Source: NaphS2 sp964588535 (GTDB lineage Bacteria > Desulfobacterota > DSM-4660 > Desulfatiglandales > Desulfatiglandaceae). From it: a stretch of DNA of 15,197 nt. The stretch is from the NCBI GenBank assembly GCA_964588535.1, contig CAZPQA010000080.1:1-15197 (forward strand), read 5' to 3'. The position numbers were made by a program, and so were the translations under genes. The notes beneath the pieces are model-generated. The model ran no database searches. It was given only the letters and a program-made list of their open reading frames with translations, and was not told the DNA's origin. Below are positions 6,709-13,976 of this stretch, one piece after another; position 1 is the first letter of the stretch; the number at the start of each line of letters is the position of its first letter.

Positions 6709-8802
6709 ATGAAAAATGAGATTATTAGCAATTTAAGAAATATCGGCATCAGTGCCCACATTGATTCGGGTAAAACCACCCTGACCGAAAGAATCCTGTT
6801 TTACACCGATCGAATCTTTGCCATACATGAAGTCAAAGGAAAAGACGGTGTGGGCGCGACCATGGACTCCATGGAACTGGAACGGGAGCGGGGCATCACC
6901 ATCGCGTCTGCCGCCACCCATTGTGAATGGAAGGGGCACAAAATCAATATCATTGACACGCCCGGTCATGTGGATTTCACCATTGAGGTGGAGCGGGCTT
7001 TAAGGGTCATGGACGGCGCCATCCTCATTCTTTGTTCCGTGGGCGGGGTTCAGTCCCAATCCATCACCGTGGACCGGCAGATGAAGCGATACGAAGTCCC
7101 TCGAATCGCATTTATCAACAAGTGCGACCGATCCGGGGCAGACCCTTATAAGGTGGTGGGGCAGCTTCGGGAGAAACTGAACCAGAACGCCGTTTTGATG
7201 CAGATCCCCATCGGTTTGGAATCCGATTTCAAAGGTGTGGTGGATCTGGCTGCCATGAAGGCCCTCTACTTTGAAGGCCCGAACGGGGAAAAGATCAGGA
7301 CAGATGATATTCCGGATCATCTCATGGAGGAAGCGCTGGACCGAAGAGAAGAATTGCTGGATGCCGCCTCAATGTTTTCGGACGAATTGATGGAGGCTAT
7401 ATTTGAAGAGGCAGTCACCGAAGAACTGATTTTTGAAGCGGTGCGGAAGGGAACCATCTCTCGACTGCTGACCCCGGTGTTCCTGGGAAGCGCTTACAAA
7501 AATATCGGGGTTCAAACAGTATTGGACGCCGTCAACCGGTATCTTCCCGATCCGGCGGACATTACCAATACGGCCCTTGATCTCGACCGGGATGAGGAAG
7601 AGATGACCCTTGAAACCGACCCTGAAATGCCCCTGGTTGCCATTGCCTTTAAACTGGAAGTGACCCCTTATGGTCAGTTGACGTATCTCAGGGTCTATCA
7701 GGGCGCCATTAAAAAAGGTGATGACCTGGTGATTACCCGGACCGGCAAGAAGATCAAGGTGGGGCGTCTGGTCCGGATGCACGCTGATCAGATGGAGGAT
7801 CTCACGTCGGCCCGTGCCGGCGATATTGTGGCGCTGTTCGGTGTTAACTGCTCGTCCGGAGATACCTTTACCGACGGCAAAATGAACGTCAGTATGAGCT
7901 CCATGTTTGTGCCGGAGCCAGTCATATCCCTCACCATCACCCCTGAAGACAACAAGAGCCAGAACAACATGAGCAAGGCCCTGGGCCGCTTCACCAGAGA
8001 AGACCCCACGTTTCGGTCCCATGTGGATCCTGAATCGAAGGAAACCATTATCTCCGGAATGGGGGAACTTCACCTGGAAGTCTATGTGGAAAGGATGAAA
8101 CGGGAATTTCAGGCCAGCGTGGTAACCGGCGTGCCCCAGGTGGCATACCGGGAAGCCATCACAAGCCATGCGCCCTTTGATTATATCCACAAAAAACAGA
8201 CGGGTGGTTCAGGACAGTTCGGACGCGTTGCAGGATTCATGGAACCATCCGAGGGCGGTGAATACGAGTTTATAAACGCCGTCAAGGGCGGGTCCATCCC
8301 CACCGAATACATTCCCGCCGTGGATAAGGGATTACAATCCTGCTTGACCAAAGGAAAGCTCATCGGGTTTCCGGTGCTGGGAATGAAAATTACCGTCAAC
8401 GACGGTAAAAGCCATAGCGTGGATTCCTCTGAGATGGCTTTTACCCAGGCTGCCAAGGGCGCTTTCAGGCAAGCTTACATGAAGGCAAAGCCCGTGGTTT
8501 TAGAGCCCATCATGAAGGTCTCAGTGGAAGGCCCTTCCGAGTTCCAGGGTAATGTCATGGGTTCCATCAACCAGCGGCGGGGGATGATTATCAGCAACAC
8601 GGAAGACGGCGCTGACTCCACCATAGAAGCGGAAGTCCCCCTGGCTGAAATGTTCGGCTACGCCACAGCGCTTCGGTCCCTGACCCAGGGGAAGGCCGAA
8701 TTCACCATGGAATTTTCAAAATACGCCAAACTCCCCGAATCCCTTTCAGAAGAACTCATATCCAATGAAAAGAAAAATACAAAAGGAGGTGGAAAATCGT
8801 GA
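6709..8802 (+). CDS. fusA: Elongation factor G, EFG1mt/spdEFG1 type
   Basis: EF-G is the ribosomal translocase GTPase of translation elongation. All G motifs are present: AHIDSGKTT (16-24), RGITI (61-65), DTPGH (83-87), NKCD (137-140) and GSAYKN. The domain IV motifs GGSGQFGRV and IPTEYIPAVDKG follow, then DSSEMAF and a normal C-terminus, in 697 residues. AHIDSGKTT (Ser instead of the Ala of classical EF-G) and HEVKGKDGVGATMDSMELERERG are the signature I associate with mitochondrial EFG1 and its bacterial relatives (spdEFG1) in spirochaetes, planctomycetes and deltaproteobacteria. No strong ribosome site precedes ATG 6709. It follows the fad terminator and overlaps the next gene by 4 nt. The genome may encode a further EF-G elsewhere, so the symbol is tentative. 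Confidence 0.93.
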   Translation: MKNEIISNLRNIGISAHIDSGKTTLTERILFYTDRIFAIHEVKGKDGVGATMDSMELERERGITIASAATHCEWKGHKINIIDTPGHVDFTIEVERALRVMDGAILILCSVGGVQSQSITVDRQMKRYEVPRIAFINKCDRSGADPYKVVGQLREKLNQNAVLMQIPIGLESDFKGVVDLAAMKALYFEGPNGEKIRTDDIPDHLMEEALDRREELLDAASMFSDELMEAIFEEAVTEELIFEAVRKGTISRLLTPVFLGSAYKNIGVQTVLDAVNRYLPDPADITNTALDLDRDEEEMTLETDPEMPLVAIAFKLEVTPYGQLTYLRVYQGAIKKGDDLVITRTGKKIKVGRLVRMHADQMEDLTSARAGDIVALFGVNCSSGDTFTDGKMNVSMSSMFVPEPVISLTITPEDNKSQNNMSKALGRFTREDPTFRSHVDPESKETIISGMGELHLEVYVERMKREFQASVVTGVPQVAYREAITSHAPFDYIHKKQTGGSGQFGRVAGFMEPSEGGEYEFINAVKGGSIPTEYIPAVDKGLQSCLTKGKLIGFPVLGMKITVNDGKSHSVDSSEMAFTQAAKGAFRQAYMKAKPVVLEPIMKVSVEGPSEFQGNVMGSINQRRGMIISNTEDGADSTIEAEVPLAEMFGYATALRSLTQGKAEFTMEFSKYAKLPESLSEELISNEKKNTKGGGKS

Positions 8803-9494
8803 AAGATTTCATATCCGTCAGCCCGCTAAAAATTCTTGAGCAATCATCACGCCGGGGCCTGGGCCCTGGGAACCTGGGGGTTTTGATTGCGCGAGCAGGT
8901 GTCGGAAAAACCGCCTGTCTGATTCATATCGCATTGGACAGAATCTTTCGGGGGGAAAAACTGATCCATGTTTCCCTAGAAGAGGGTCCGGAGAAGGTCA
9001 GCGCCTACTATAACGTCATTTATAATGATCTCTTAAAAGCTTTGAACCGATCCGATGATGATGAGTATCGTATGCGCATTGATCGAAACCGCATGATATT
9101 GGCGTACCTGAATCAGAGTTTCGATCTGGACCGTCTTGAGGCCAACCTGAAGAATCTGGCTGAACGGCTCGATTTCAGGCCCAACACCCTCATTATTGAC
9201 GGCCTTGATTTTGAAAAAGCGGGAAGGGATACGCTTGAGGGCCTCAGAAAGATGGGCCGGGATTTCGGCGCTGAGATATGGTTTTCGGCCTTGAGCCACC
9301 GCCACATCACCGAAACCAATGAACGGGGAATTCCACATCCCTGCGCCGCCGTTGATGATCTGTTGAGCATTATTATCCAGCTGGTCCCCGAGCCATCGGG
9401 CGTTTTTCTGCGGCTGCTCAAAGACCATGAGAAACCCGGAGATCCGAATATCAATGTCAGGCTGGACCCCAATACTTTCCTGGCGTTGGATTAG
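8799..9494 (+). CDS. RecA/KaiC-like P-loop ATPase of unknown function
   Basis: This is a 231-residue single-domain ATPase. The Walker A motif is ARAGVGKT (31-38; Lys37, Thr38). It is followed by HVSLEEGPEKV (about 57-67), which resembles the strand and acidic residues of KaiC/RadA proteins, and by Walker B LIIDGLDF with Asp134. SALSHRH after the next strand resembles a sensor region. There is no signal peptide, membrane segment, zinc finger or Lon-like domain, so it is not a full RadA. The GTG start (8799) overlaps the EF-G stop as GTGA and has AAAGGAGG upstream (8783-8790 region), indicating translational coupling to EF-G. I recognise the fold but not a characterised family. A link to translation is inferred from position only. 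Confidence 0.75.
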   Translation: MKDFISVSPLKILEQSSRRGLGPGNLGVLIARAGVGKTACLIHIALDRIFRGEKLIHVSLEEGPEKVSAYYNVIYNDLLKALNRSDDDEYRMRIDRNRMILAYLNQSFDLDRLEANLKNLAERLDFRPNTLIIDGLDFEKAGRDTLEGLRKMGRDFGAEIWFSALSHRHITETNERGIPHPCAAVDDLLSIIIQLVPEPSGVFLRLLKDHEKPGDPNINVRLDPNTFLALD

Positions 9495-9504
9495 AAAACA
9501 AGAA

Positions 9505-9559
9505 GTAGGGGCCGGCCTTGTGCCTGCCCGATAACAGGCCCCGTGCCTGCCGGATAAAA
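9505..9559 (+). repeat. GTAGGGGC element with a 23-bp tandem repeat
   Basis: GTAGGGGC (9505-9512) matches the first eight bases of the 3517-3544 palindrome. It is followed by two 23-bp tandem copies beginning GGCCTTGTGCC (9514-9536) and GGCCCCGTGCC (9537-9559), identical at 19 of 23 positions. GGGGCC (9508-9513) can also pair with GGCCCC (9537-9542). It looks like a degenerate copy of a dispersed intergenic repeat. Confidence 0.65.
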
Positions 9560-9705
9560 TGGAAGTCAATTGTCAGGAACATCGAAAAAGCATGGCGCTA
9601 CTGGGTTTGAAGCTGCGATTAAAAAACGCGCCAATGAACACCAAAGAACGTGAGGAGATCGAAAAGCAGATTGCCATCCTTGAGAAGGAACTCGACCTGG
9701 ATTGA
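9559..9705 (+). CDS. Small hypothetical protein, 48 residues
   Basis: The frame begins at ATG 9559 and encodes a protein starting MEVNCQEHRKSMALLGLKLR and ending EIEKQIAILEKELDLD. The second half is a strongly amphipathic, charged helix (NTKEREEIEKQIAILEKEL), possibly a coiled coil. There is no signal peptide or membrane segment. The frame fills the gap after the repeat and stops 4 bp before the end of the convergent dtd gene, as a real gene would. Against it, no clear ribosome site precedes ATG 9559, whose first base is the last base of the repeat. An internal ATG at 9592, giving 37 residues from MALLGLKLR, may be the true start. I do not recognise a named family. Confidence 0.55.
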   Translation: MEVNCQEHRKSMALLGLKLRLKNAPMNTKEREEIEKQIAILEKELDLD

Positions 9706-9709
9706 ACGA

Positions 9710-10159
9710 CTAAAAAGCCCTGGCGCTGTCCAGCATCAGGGTGATGGGACCGTCGTTGATCAGATGAACGTCCATCATCTCCTGAAACCTTCCCGTGGCA
9801 ACGGGAAGCCCTGTTTCCTTTAGCGATTTCACAAAATATTCATAAAGTTCCCTGGCGGCTTCCGGGGGGGCGGCCTTCACAAATGAAGGTCTACGGCCTT
9901 TTCGGCAATCCCCCCAGAGGGTAAACTGGGATACCACAAGAGCTTCGCCCACTGTATCCAGAAGCGAAAGGTTCATGAAACCCTTTTCATCGGAAAAAAT
10001 TCTCAGGTGGGCAATCTTGTTGGCCAGGTATTCGCAGTCTTTTAACGTATCATCCTGCCCCACGCCCAGCAGGATCAGCAACCCCGGACCGATCTGCCCC
10101 ACCACGCGGTTCTTGACTTCCACCCTGGACTCTCTTACCCTCTGTACCACAGCTCTCAT
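9710..10159 (-). CDS. dtd: D-aminoacyl-tRNA deacylase
   Basis: Dtd hydrolyses D-amino acids (and glycine mischarged on tRNA-Ala) from tRNAs, a homodimeric cytoplasmic proofreading enzyme. The 149-residue protein has the N-terminal MRAVVQRVRESRVEV, the active-site SQFTLWGDCRKGRRPSF, and near the C-terminus NDGPITLMLDS, which carries the Gly-cisPro motif of the family. Length and all key motifs are normal. A GGGAG ribosome site lies upstream of the ATG at 10159-10157. It is divergent from the radical SAM gene (52-bp gap) and convergent with the small ORF ending at 9705. Confidence 0.95.
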   Translation of the reverse strand: MRAVVQRVRESRVEVKNRVVGQIGPGLLILLGVGQDDTLKDCEYLANKIAHLRIFSDEKGFMNLSLLDTVGEALVVSQFTLWGDCRKGRRPSFVKAAPPEAARELYEYFVKSLKETGLPVATGRFQEMMDVHLINDGPITLMLDSARAF

Positions 10160-10211
10160 GGGTCATATTCTCCCTGTCACAGCTAATAGTTAAATAGGTT
10201 CACGATTCTCC

Positions 10212-11627
10212 ATGAAACCGTCACTGATTCTCATCAACCCCTGGATTTATGATTTTGCGGCCTACGATCTCTGGAGTAAACCTCTGGGGCTTCTGTCTCT
10301 GGCAGCGGATCTCAGGCGAAAGGGGTTTGACGTCCATCTCATCGACTGCATGGATGTGGACCACCCCGCCATGATTGAACAGTCAACGCTCAAGCCGCCC
10401 AAGCGGCGGCAATACGGCACCGGGAAATTCTGGCGTCAAATCGTCCCGAAACCAAACGCCCTTAAAGGAACCGATCGGCCCTACAGCCGTTACGGGCTTT
10501 TACCGGAGATCTTTGATGAAGCCGTAAGGCGGGTCAAAAATCCTTCGGCCATCCTGGTGACGTCCCTTATGACCTACTGGTATCCCGGTGTTTTCGAGGC
10601 GATCCGGCGCGCCCGAAAAATACATCCCGGAGTTCCGGTCATTTTAGGTGGTGTATACGCCAGGCTGTGCCGGGACCACGCCATCCGATACTCGGAAGCG
10701 GATCGGGTTGTTTCAGAGCAAGGCATTCCCGCCATATATAACACCCTGAAAGATTACGGGATTTCCATTCCCGGTGAAATGCCGGACGAAACCAAACCCC
10801 ATTATCCCGCCTTTGACCTGTTACGCAGGATCCATTACATCTGCCTCATGACATCCACCGGTTGTCCCTACCGGTGCCATTACTGCGCCAGCCACTTCCT
10901 TTTCCCCGAATTCATCCAGAGCGACCCGGATGAAATCCTGGCGGAAATCCTTTTCTGGCACAAGAAATGGGGCATTCGGGATTTTGCTTTTTACGACGAC
11001 GCATTGCTGGTGTCATCCAATACCCACACGGAGGTGCTCCTTGAGCGTATTGCCCGCCTCAATCTTCATCTCAGATTTCATACCCCGAATGCCATTCATG
11101 TCAGGGAAATCACGAAACCCATAGCCAAACTTCTTCACCAAACCGGGTTTCAAACCATTCGACTGGGCCTGGAGGCGTCAGACAACAGCAAACGCTGGGA
11201 CCTGGACAAAAAAATATCAAAAGGCGATTTTGCCCATGCCATGGATCACCTGCGAAATGCCGGTTTTCATCCCAGGCAGATCGGCGCTTACATCATGATG
11301 GGATTGCCGGGGCAATCCCCGGATGCCGTGGCCGAAACCATTCATCATGCGGATCGTTGTGGCAGCATCCCCTACCTTTCAGAATATTCACCCATTCCCC
11401 ATACCCGGCTCTGGGAAAAGGCAGTGGCCACCTCATCGTATGACCTTCCATCGGAGCCCTTGTTTCATAATAATTCGCTTCTCCCTTGCTGGGACAGCAC
11501 TCAGAAACGCCAGGTCCCCCGTTTAAAACGGCTGGTTTCTGAGGTTCGCGAAAAACATCGCAAAAAAACCACTAAAGCAACCCCTTCTCCCTCAAAACCG
11601 TCATGGAGCGATGACCGATACTCGTGA
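10212..11627 (+). CDS. B12-binding-domain radical SAM protein of unknown substrate
   Basis: The 471-residue protein has an N-terminal cobalamin-binding-like Rossmann domain (about 1-185; LILINPWIYD, KPLGLLSLAADLRRKGFDVHLID, VPVILGGVYARL). A radical SAM domain follows, with the [4Fe-4S] motif CPYRCHYC (Cys218, Cys222, Cys225) and the later motifs FAFYDDALL, RLGLEASD and YIMMGLPGQ. The DxHxxG motif of base-off B12 binding is not seen, so cobalamin use is uncertain. The substrate cannot be inferred; related proteins include methyltransferases and C-C bond formers. The last 25 or so residues are a basic, Ser/Pro-rich tail encoded where the gene overlaps the convergent gene by 56 nt. The ribosome site before ATG 10212 is weak. 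Confidence 0.85.
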   Translation: MKPSLILINPWIYDFAAYDLWSKPLGLLSLAADLRRKGFDVHLIDCMDVDHPAMIEQSTLKPPKRRQYGTGKFWRQIVPKPNALKGTDRPYSRYGLLPEIFDEAVRRVKNPSAILVTSLMTYWYPGVFEAIRRARKIHPGVPVILGGVYARLCRDHAIRYSEADRVVSEQGIPAIYNTLKDYGISIPGEMPDETKPHYPAFDLLRRIHYICLMTSTGCPYRCHYCASHFLFPEFIQSDPDEILAEILFWHKKWGIRDFAFYDDALLVSSNTHTEVLLERIARLNLHLRFHTPNAIHVREITKPIAKLLHQTGFQTIRLGLEASDNSKRWDLDKKISKGDFAHAMDHLRNAGFHPRQIGAYIMMGLPGQSPDAVAETIHHADRCGSIPYLSEYSPIPHTRLWEKAVATSSYDLPSEPLFHNNSLLPCWDSTQKRQVPRLKRLVSEVREKHRKKTTKATPSPSKPSWSDDRYS

Positions 11628-11928
11628 CCTGGCTCAACGCCCGGGTAAGATGCACCACCGATTCAGGGGCCACGCCCGAGTCGATCATGACAACGGCTTT
11701 GCCGATGCTTTTTTCAATCTCATCCCATGATTCGTCTCCCGAAAGGTTTCTTGCCAAGAGGATTTCCTGCCGCATCATCTCGATATTCATCCCGATTACT
11801 TTCTGCGCTCCCTCTTTTTCGGGAAAAGGCAGCCCGGCCAGCAGTTGGAGAGACTGAGACGCGCAGATAAGGCTGGTTTTAACTTTTTCACTCTGGGAAA
11901 AGGCCATAATGGCCTGATTTGTTTCCAT
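11572..11928 (-). CDS. Conserved-looking helical protein, 118 residues, function unknown
   Basis: I do not recognise this protein. It is predicted to be mostly helical and mildly acidic (segments SQSEKVKTSLICASQSLQLL and GAQKVIGMNIEMMRQEIL), with no signal peptide, membrane segment or metal-binding cluster. The frame is supported by AAAGGAG (11945-11939) ten bases before the ATG at 11928-11926, by a TATAAT-like hexamer further upstream, and by the way it fills the space between the radical SAM gene and pyrR. Its last 56 nt overlap the end of the radical SAM gene on the other strand, so one of the two 3' ends may be a late addition. Confidence 0.7.
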   Translation of the reverse strand: METNQAIMAFSQSEKVKTSLICASQSLQLLAGLPFPEKEGAQKVIGMNIEMMRQEILLARNLSGDESWDEIEKSIGKAVVMIDSGVAPESVVHLTRALSQVTSIGHRSMTVLREKGLL

Positions 11929-11968
11929 AAAAAAACTTCTCCTTTATATACAAAATGATCCTTGCCCG

Positions 11969-11974
11969 ATTATA
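11969..11974 (-). promoter_or_regulatory. Possible -10 element for the 118-residue protein gene
   Basis: Read on the minus strand, 11974-11969 is a perfect TATAAT, 40 bp upstream of the ATG. A convincing -35 at the right distance is not seen, so this is a weak call. Confidence 0.3.
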
Positions 11975-12069
11975 TGTGTTGTTGGAATGTGCTGATGCCA
12001 TTCTTTGTACAGGATAAGGGGAAATTTGTCACACCTTTCCTCGCATGCCCTGAAAAGCCAACAATTTTA

Positions 12070-12098
12070 TTGACATGGCCATAAACCTATGCTAGTTG
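12070..12098 (+). promoter_or_regulatory. Candidate promoter for pyrR
   Basis: A perfect TTGACA (12070-12075) is followed after 17 bp by TAGTTG (12093-12098), preceded by an extended -10 TGC (12090-12092). It lies 33 bp upstream of the pyrR ATG. The short leader leaves no room for an attenuator or PyrR-binding loop. Confidence 0.5.
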
Positions 12099-12131
12099 CT
12101 GTAATTTTTTTCATTATCATGGGGTTCAGTT

Positions 12132-12680
12132 ATGAAAACGGGAATGATCCTGAGTAAAGAAGAGATTGCTCAACATATTCAGGAAATTGCAGGTCAAATC
12201 GTCCAAAAACATGGCTCCGGCAAAGAAATTATCCTCATAGGTATTCGTACAGGTGGCGCCTTCCTGGCAGCACGGCTTCAGAAAGCCCTGGTCGAATCAG
12301 GTGCTCGGACCCCACCCTTGGGGATTCTGGATATTACCCTTTACCGGGATGACTGGACAAAGATCGGTTCCGTTCCCATCGTGGGGAAAACTGAACTGCC
12401 CTTTTCCATTGATGATAAACGGTTGATTCTGGTGGATGATGTGCTTTACACGGGAAGAACCGTCCGTGCCGCCATGGATGCTCTGATGGATTACGGTCGC
12501 CCCAAAAAAATTGAACTGGCCATCCTGGCAGACCGGGGAGCGGACTACCGGGAGCTTCCCATTGCGCCGGACTACAAGGGCGGTACATGGACCACATCCG
12601 CGGAAGAAACCATCAACGTGTATCTGGAAGAAGAGGGCTTTGAGGACTATGTAGCCATTGAAAAGAAAAAGGCCGCATAA
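12132..12680 (+). CDS. pyrR: PyrR: pyrimidine regulator / uracil phosphoribosyltransferase
   Basis: PyrR proteins bind pyr mRNA in response to UMP, and many also make UMP from uracil and PRPP. The 182-residue protein has the PRPP loop LILVDDVLYTGRTVRAAMDA (98-117), the pyrophosphate loop GIRTGGAFLAARL (37-49) and the PyrR-typical DITLYRDD (about 67-74). Its length matches Bacillus PyrR (about 181). The C-terminus (DRGADYRELPIAPDYKGGTW) diverges slightly from the usual DRGHRELP form. No pyrimidine biosynthesis gene is in the window, so it is an orphan here. In Gram-negative lineages its regulatory role is less certain than the enzyme activity. The ATG 12132 ribosome site is weak; ATG 12144 is an in-frame alternative. 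Confidence 0.9.
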   Translation: MKTGMILSKEEIAQHIQEIAGQIVQKHGSGKEIILIGIRTGGAFLAARLQKALVESGARTPPLGILDITLYRDDWTKIGSVPIVGKTELPFSIDDKRLILVDDVLYTGRTVRAAMDALMDYGRPKKIELAILADRGADYRELPIAPDYKGGTWTTSAEETINVYLEEEGFEDYVAIEKKKAA

Positions 12681-12718
12681 ATTATTTCCCTTCCACCAAG
12701 CATTTTAAGGAGATTCCC

Positions 12719-13114
12719 ATGCCCATTACGGTTTCCGTAAAAACGACTGCCCGCGTGGATATGGTGGACATCACGCACCTGGTACGGCAGGAAGTGGAAA
12801 AAGCAGGTGTCACCGACGGCCTTTGCGTGGTTTATGTCCCGCACACCACCTCCGGTGTAACCATCAATGAAGGTGCTGACCCGGCGGTCTGTTATGACAT
12901 CATCAAGAAACTGAAACAATTGGTACCGCCCAATGACGGCTACCGGCATATGGAAGGAAATTCCGACAGCCACATCAAGGCATCCCTCATGGGGAGTTCG
13001 GTGACGGTGCTGGTGGAAGGGGGACGTCTGGTCCTGGGCACCTGGCAGAAAATCTTCTACTGTGAATTCGACGGCCCTCGATCCCGCAAGTTTTTCGTTA
13101 AGACGCTTGTATGA
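12719..13114 (+). CDS. YjbQ family protein (UPF0047)
   Basis: The 131-residue protein matches the YjbQ/UPF0047 family almost throughout. It has HTTSGVTINEGADP (about 42-55), then HMEGNSDSHIKASLMGSS (about 77-94), then LGTWQKIFYCEFDGPRSRKF near the C-terminus. The conserved histidines form the proposed metal site. Some members have weak thiamine-phosphate synthase activity, but the physiological role is unsettled. AAGGAG precedes ATG 12719 at normal spacing. It follows pyrR by 38 bp with no terminator between, so the two are probably co-transcribed. Confidence 0.92.
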   Translation: MPITVSVKTTARVDMVDITHLVRQEVEKAGVTDGLCVVYVPHTTSGVTINEGADPAVCYDIIKKLKQLVPPNDGYRHMEGNSDSHIKASLMGSSVTVLVEGGRLVLGTWQKIFYCEFDGPRSRKFFVKTLV

Positions 13115-13170
13115 GAAAATCCCTGCAAGCAGGTTATACCTATTGAAATTCTGAGATTCATGTTCAGCCA

Positions 13171-13965
13171 ATGTTACGATCTCCTAAACTGAAATACCTA
13201 ATCCTCTTATCTGCCTTGTTTCTCTTGTTTCTGGGCACTATTTTTTCAGCCCGGGCCGAACGCCCCTTCCCAAAACCAAAGGGCCTTGTTAATGACTTCG
13301 CCAATGTGATTCCCCCGGCGTATAAGCAGAAGATCGCCGCTGTCACGAGAGCATTGCTTCAAAAGACGGGAATCCCCGTGGTGGTTGTCACCATGCCGGA
13401 TATCGGGGGTGCGGAGTATAACGACTATGCCAACCGCCTTTACAAAGCCTGGGGAATCGGCAAAAAGGGAGAAGACAAGGGCATCCTGATCTTTGTAACA
13501 GTCAAAGAAAGAAAGATGCGTATTGAGACCGGGTATGGTGTGGAGGGGATACTCCCTGACGGCCTGCTTGGGGAGATTCGGGACCGCTACATGACCCCTT
13601 ATCTCAAACAAAACAAGTTCGGTGAGGGGTTGCTTTCAGGCGCACTGGCTGTGGCCCAGGTCATTGCAAAGGCTTCGGGGATCGAGCTATCCGGTCAGAT
13701 GCCGAAAAAAGCTGCCCAGAAACAGTCCGGGTTTTCCTTTTTGCCAATTCTCATTATATTCATCATAATTATGCTGATATCGAAAAGACGTGGCGGGTCC
13801 TGGTTCTTTTTCCTGGCCCTCCTCTTTGGCCTTGGCGGCGGGGGCGGACGTGGATCAGGATACTCCAGCGGTGGGTCCGGTGGAAGCTTTGGTGGTTTCG
13901 GGGGCGGTTTCGGTGGATTTGGGGGTGGCATGAGCGGCGGCGGGGGCGCTGGAGGAGGCTTTTAA
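13171..13965 (+). CDS. TPM-domain envelope protein with Gly-rich tail
   Basis: The protein has an N-terminal signal peptide (LKYLILLSALFLLFLGTIF, cleavage predicted after ARA at about residue 29) and an extracytoplasmic TPM domain (about 38-165; GLVNDFANVIPP, KAWGIGKKGEDKGILIFV, KMRIETGYGVEGILPD). A hydrophobic region (about 186-224; FLPILIIFIIIMLISKRR, then WFFFLALLFGL) follows, and the protein ends in a roughly 40-residue tail that is nearly all Gly with Ser and Phe. This is the architecture of YgcG-type proteins. TPM domains have been linked to phosphatase activity in chloroplast TLP18.3 and to photosystem II repair; bacterial roles are open. The 264 residues are normal in length. No clear ribosome site precedes ATG 13171. 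It is followed 11 bp later by the nucleotidyltransferase gene, with LemA next. Confidence 0.9.
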   Translation: MLRSPKLKYLILLSALFLLFLGTIFSARAERPFPKPKGLVNDFANVIPPAYKQKIAAVTRALLQKTGIPVVVVTMPDIGGAEYNDYANRLYKAWGIGKKGEDKGILIFVTVKERKMRIETGYGVEGILPDGLLGEIRDRYMTPYLKQNKFGEGLLSGALAVAQVIAKASGIELSGQMPKKAAQKQSGFSFLPILIIFIIIMLISKRRGGSWFFFLALLFGLGGGGGRGSGYSSGGSGGSFGGFGGGFGGFGGGMSGGGGAGGGF

Positions 13966-13976
13966 AAGGAGCAATT

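Noticed and set aside
7369..8190. Minus-strand open frame of 273 codons inside EF-G
   Set aside because: It is a shadow of EF-G with no ribosome site or recognisable motif.
13695..13931. Pro-rich minus-strand open frame
   Set aside because: It is the complement of the Gly-rich TPM tail (Gly codons read as Pro), not a gene.
13841..13965. Gly-rich stretch as a tandem DNA repeat or CRISPR-like array
   Set aside because: The repeats are irregular codon-level GGN runs encoding the usual tail of TPM proteins, without fixed unit length or spacers.
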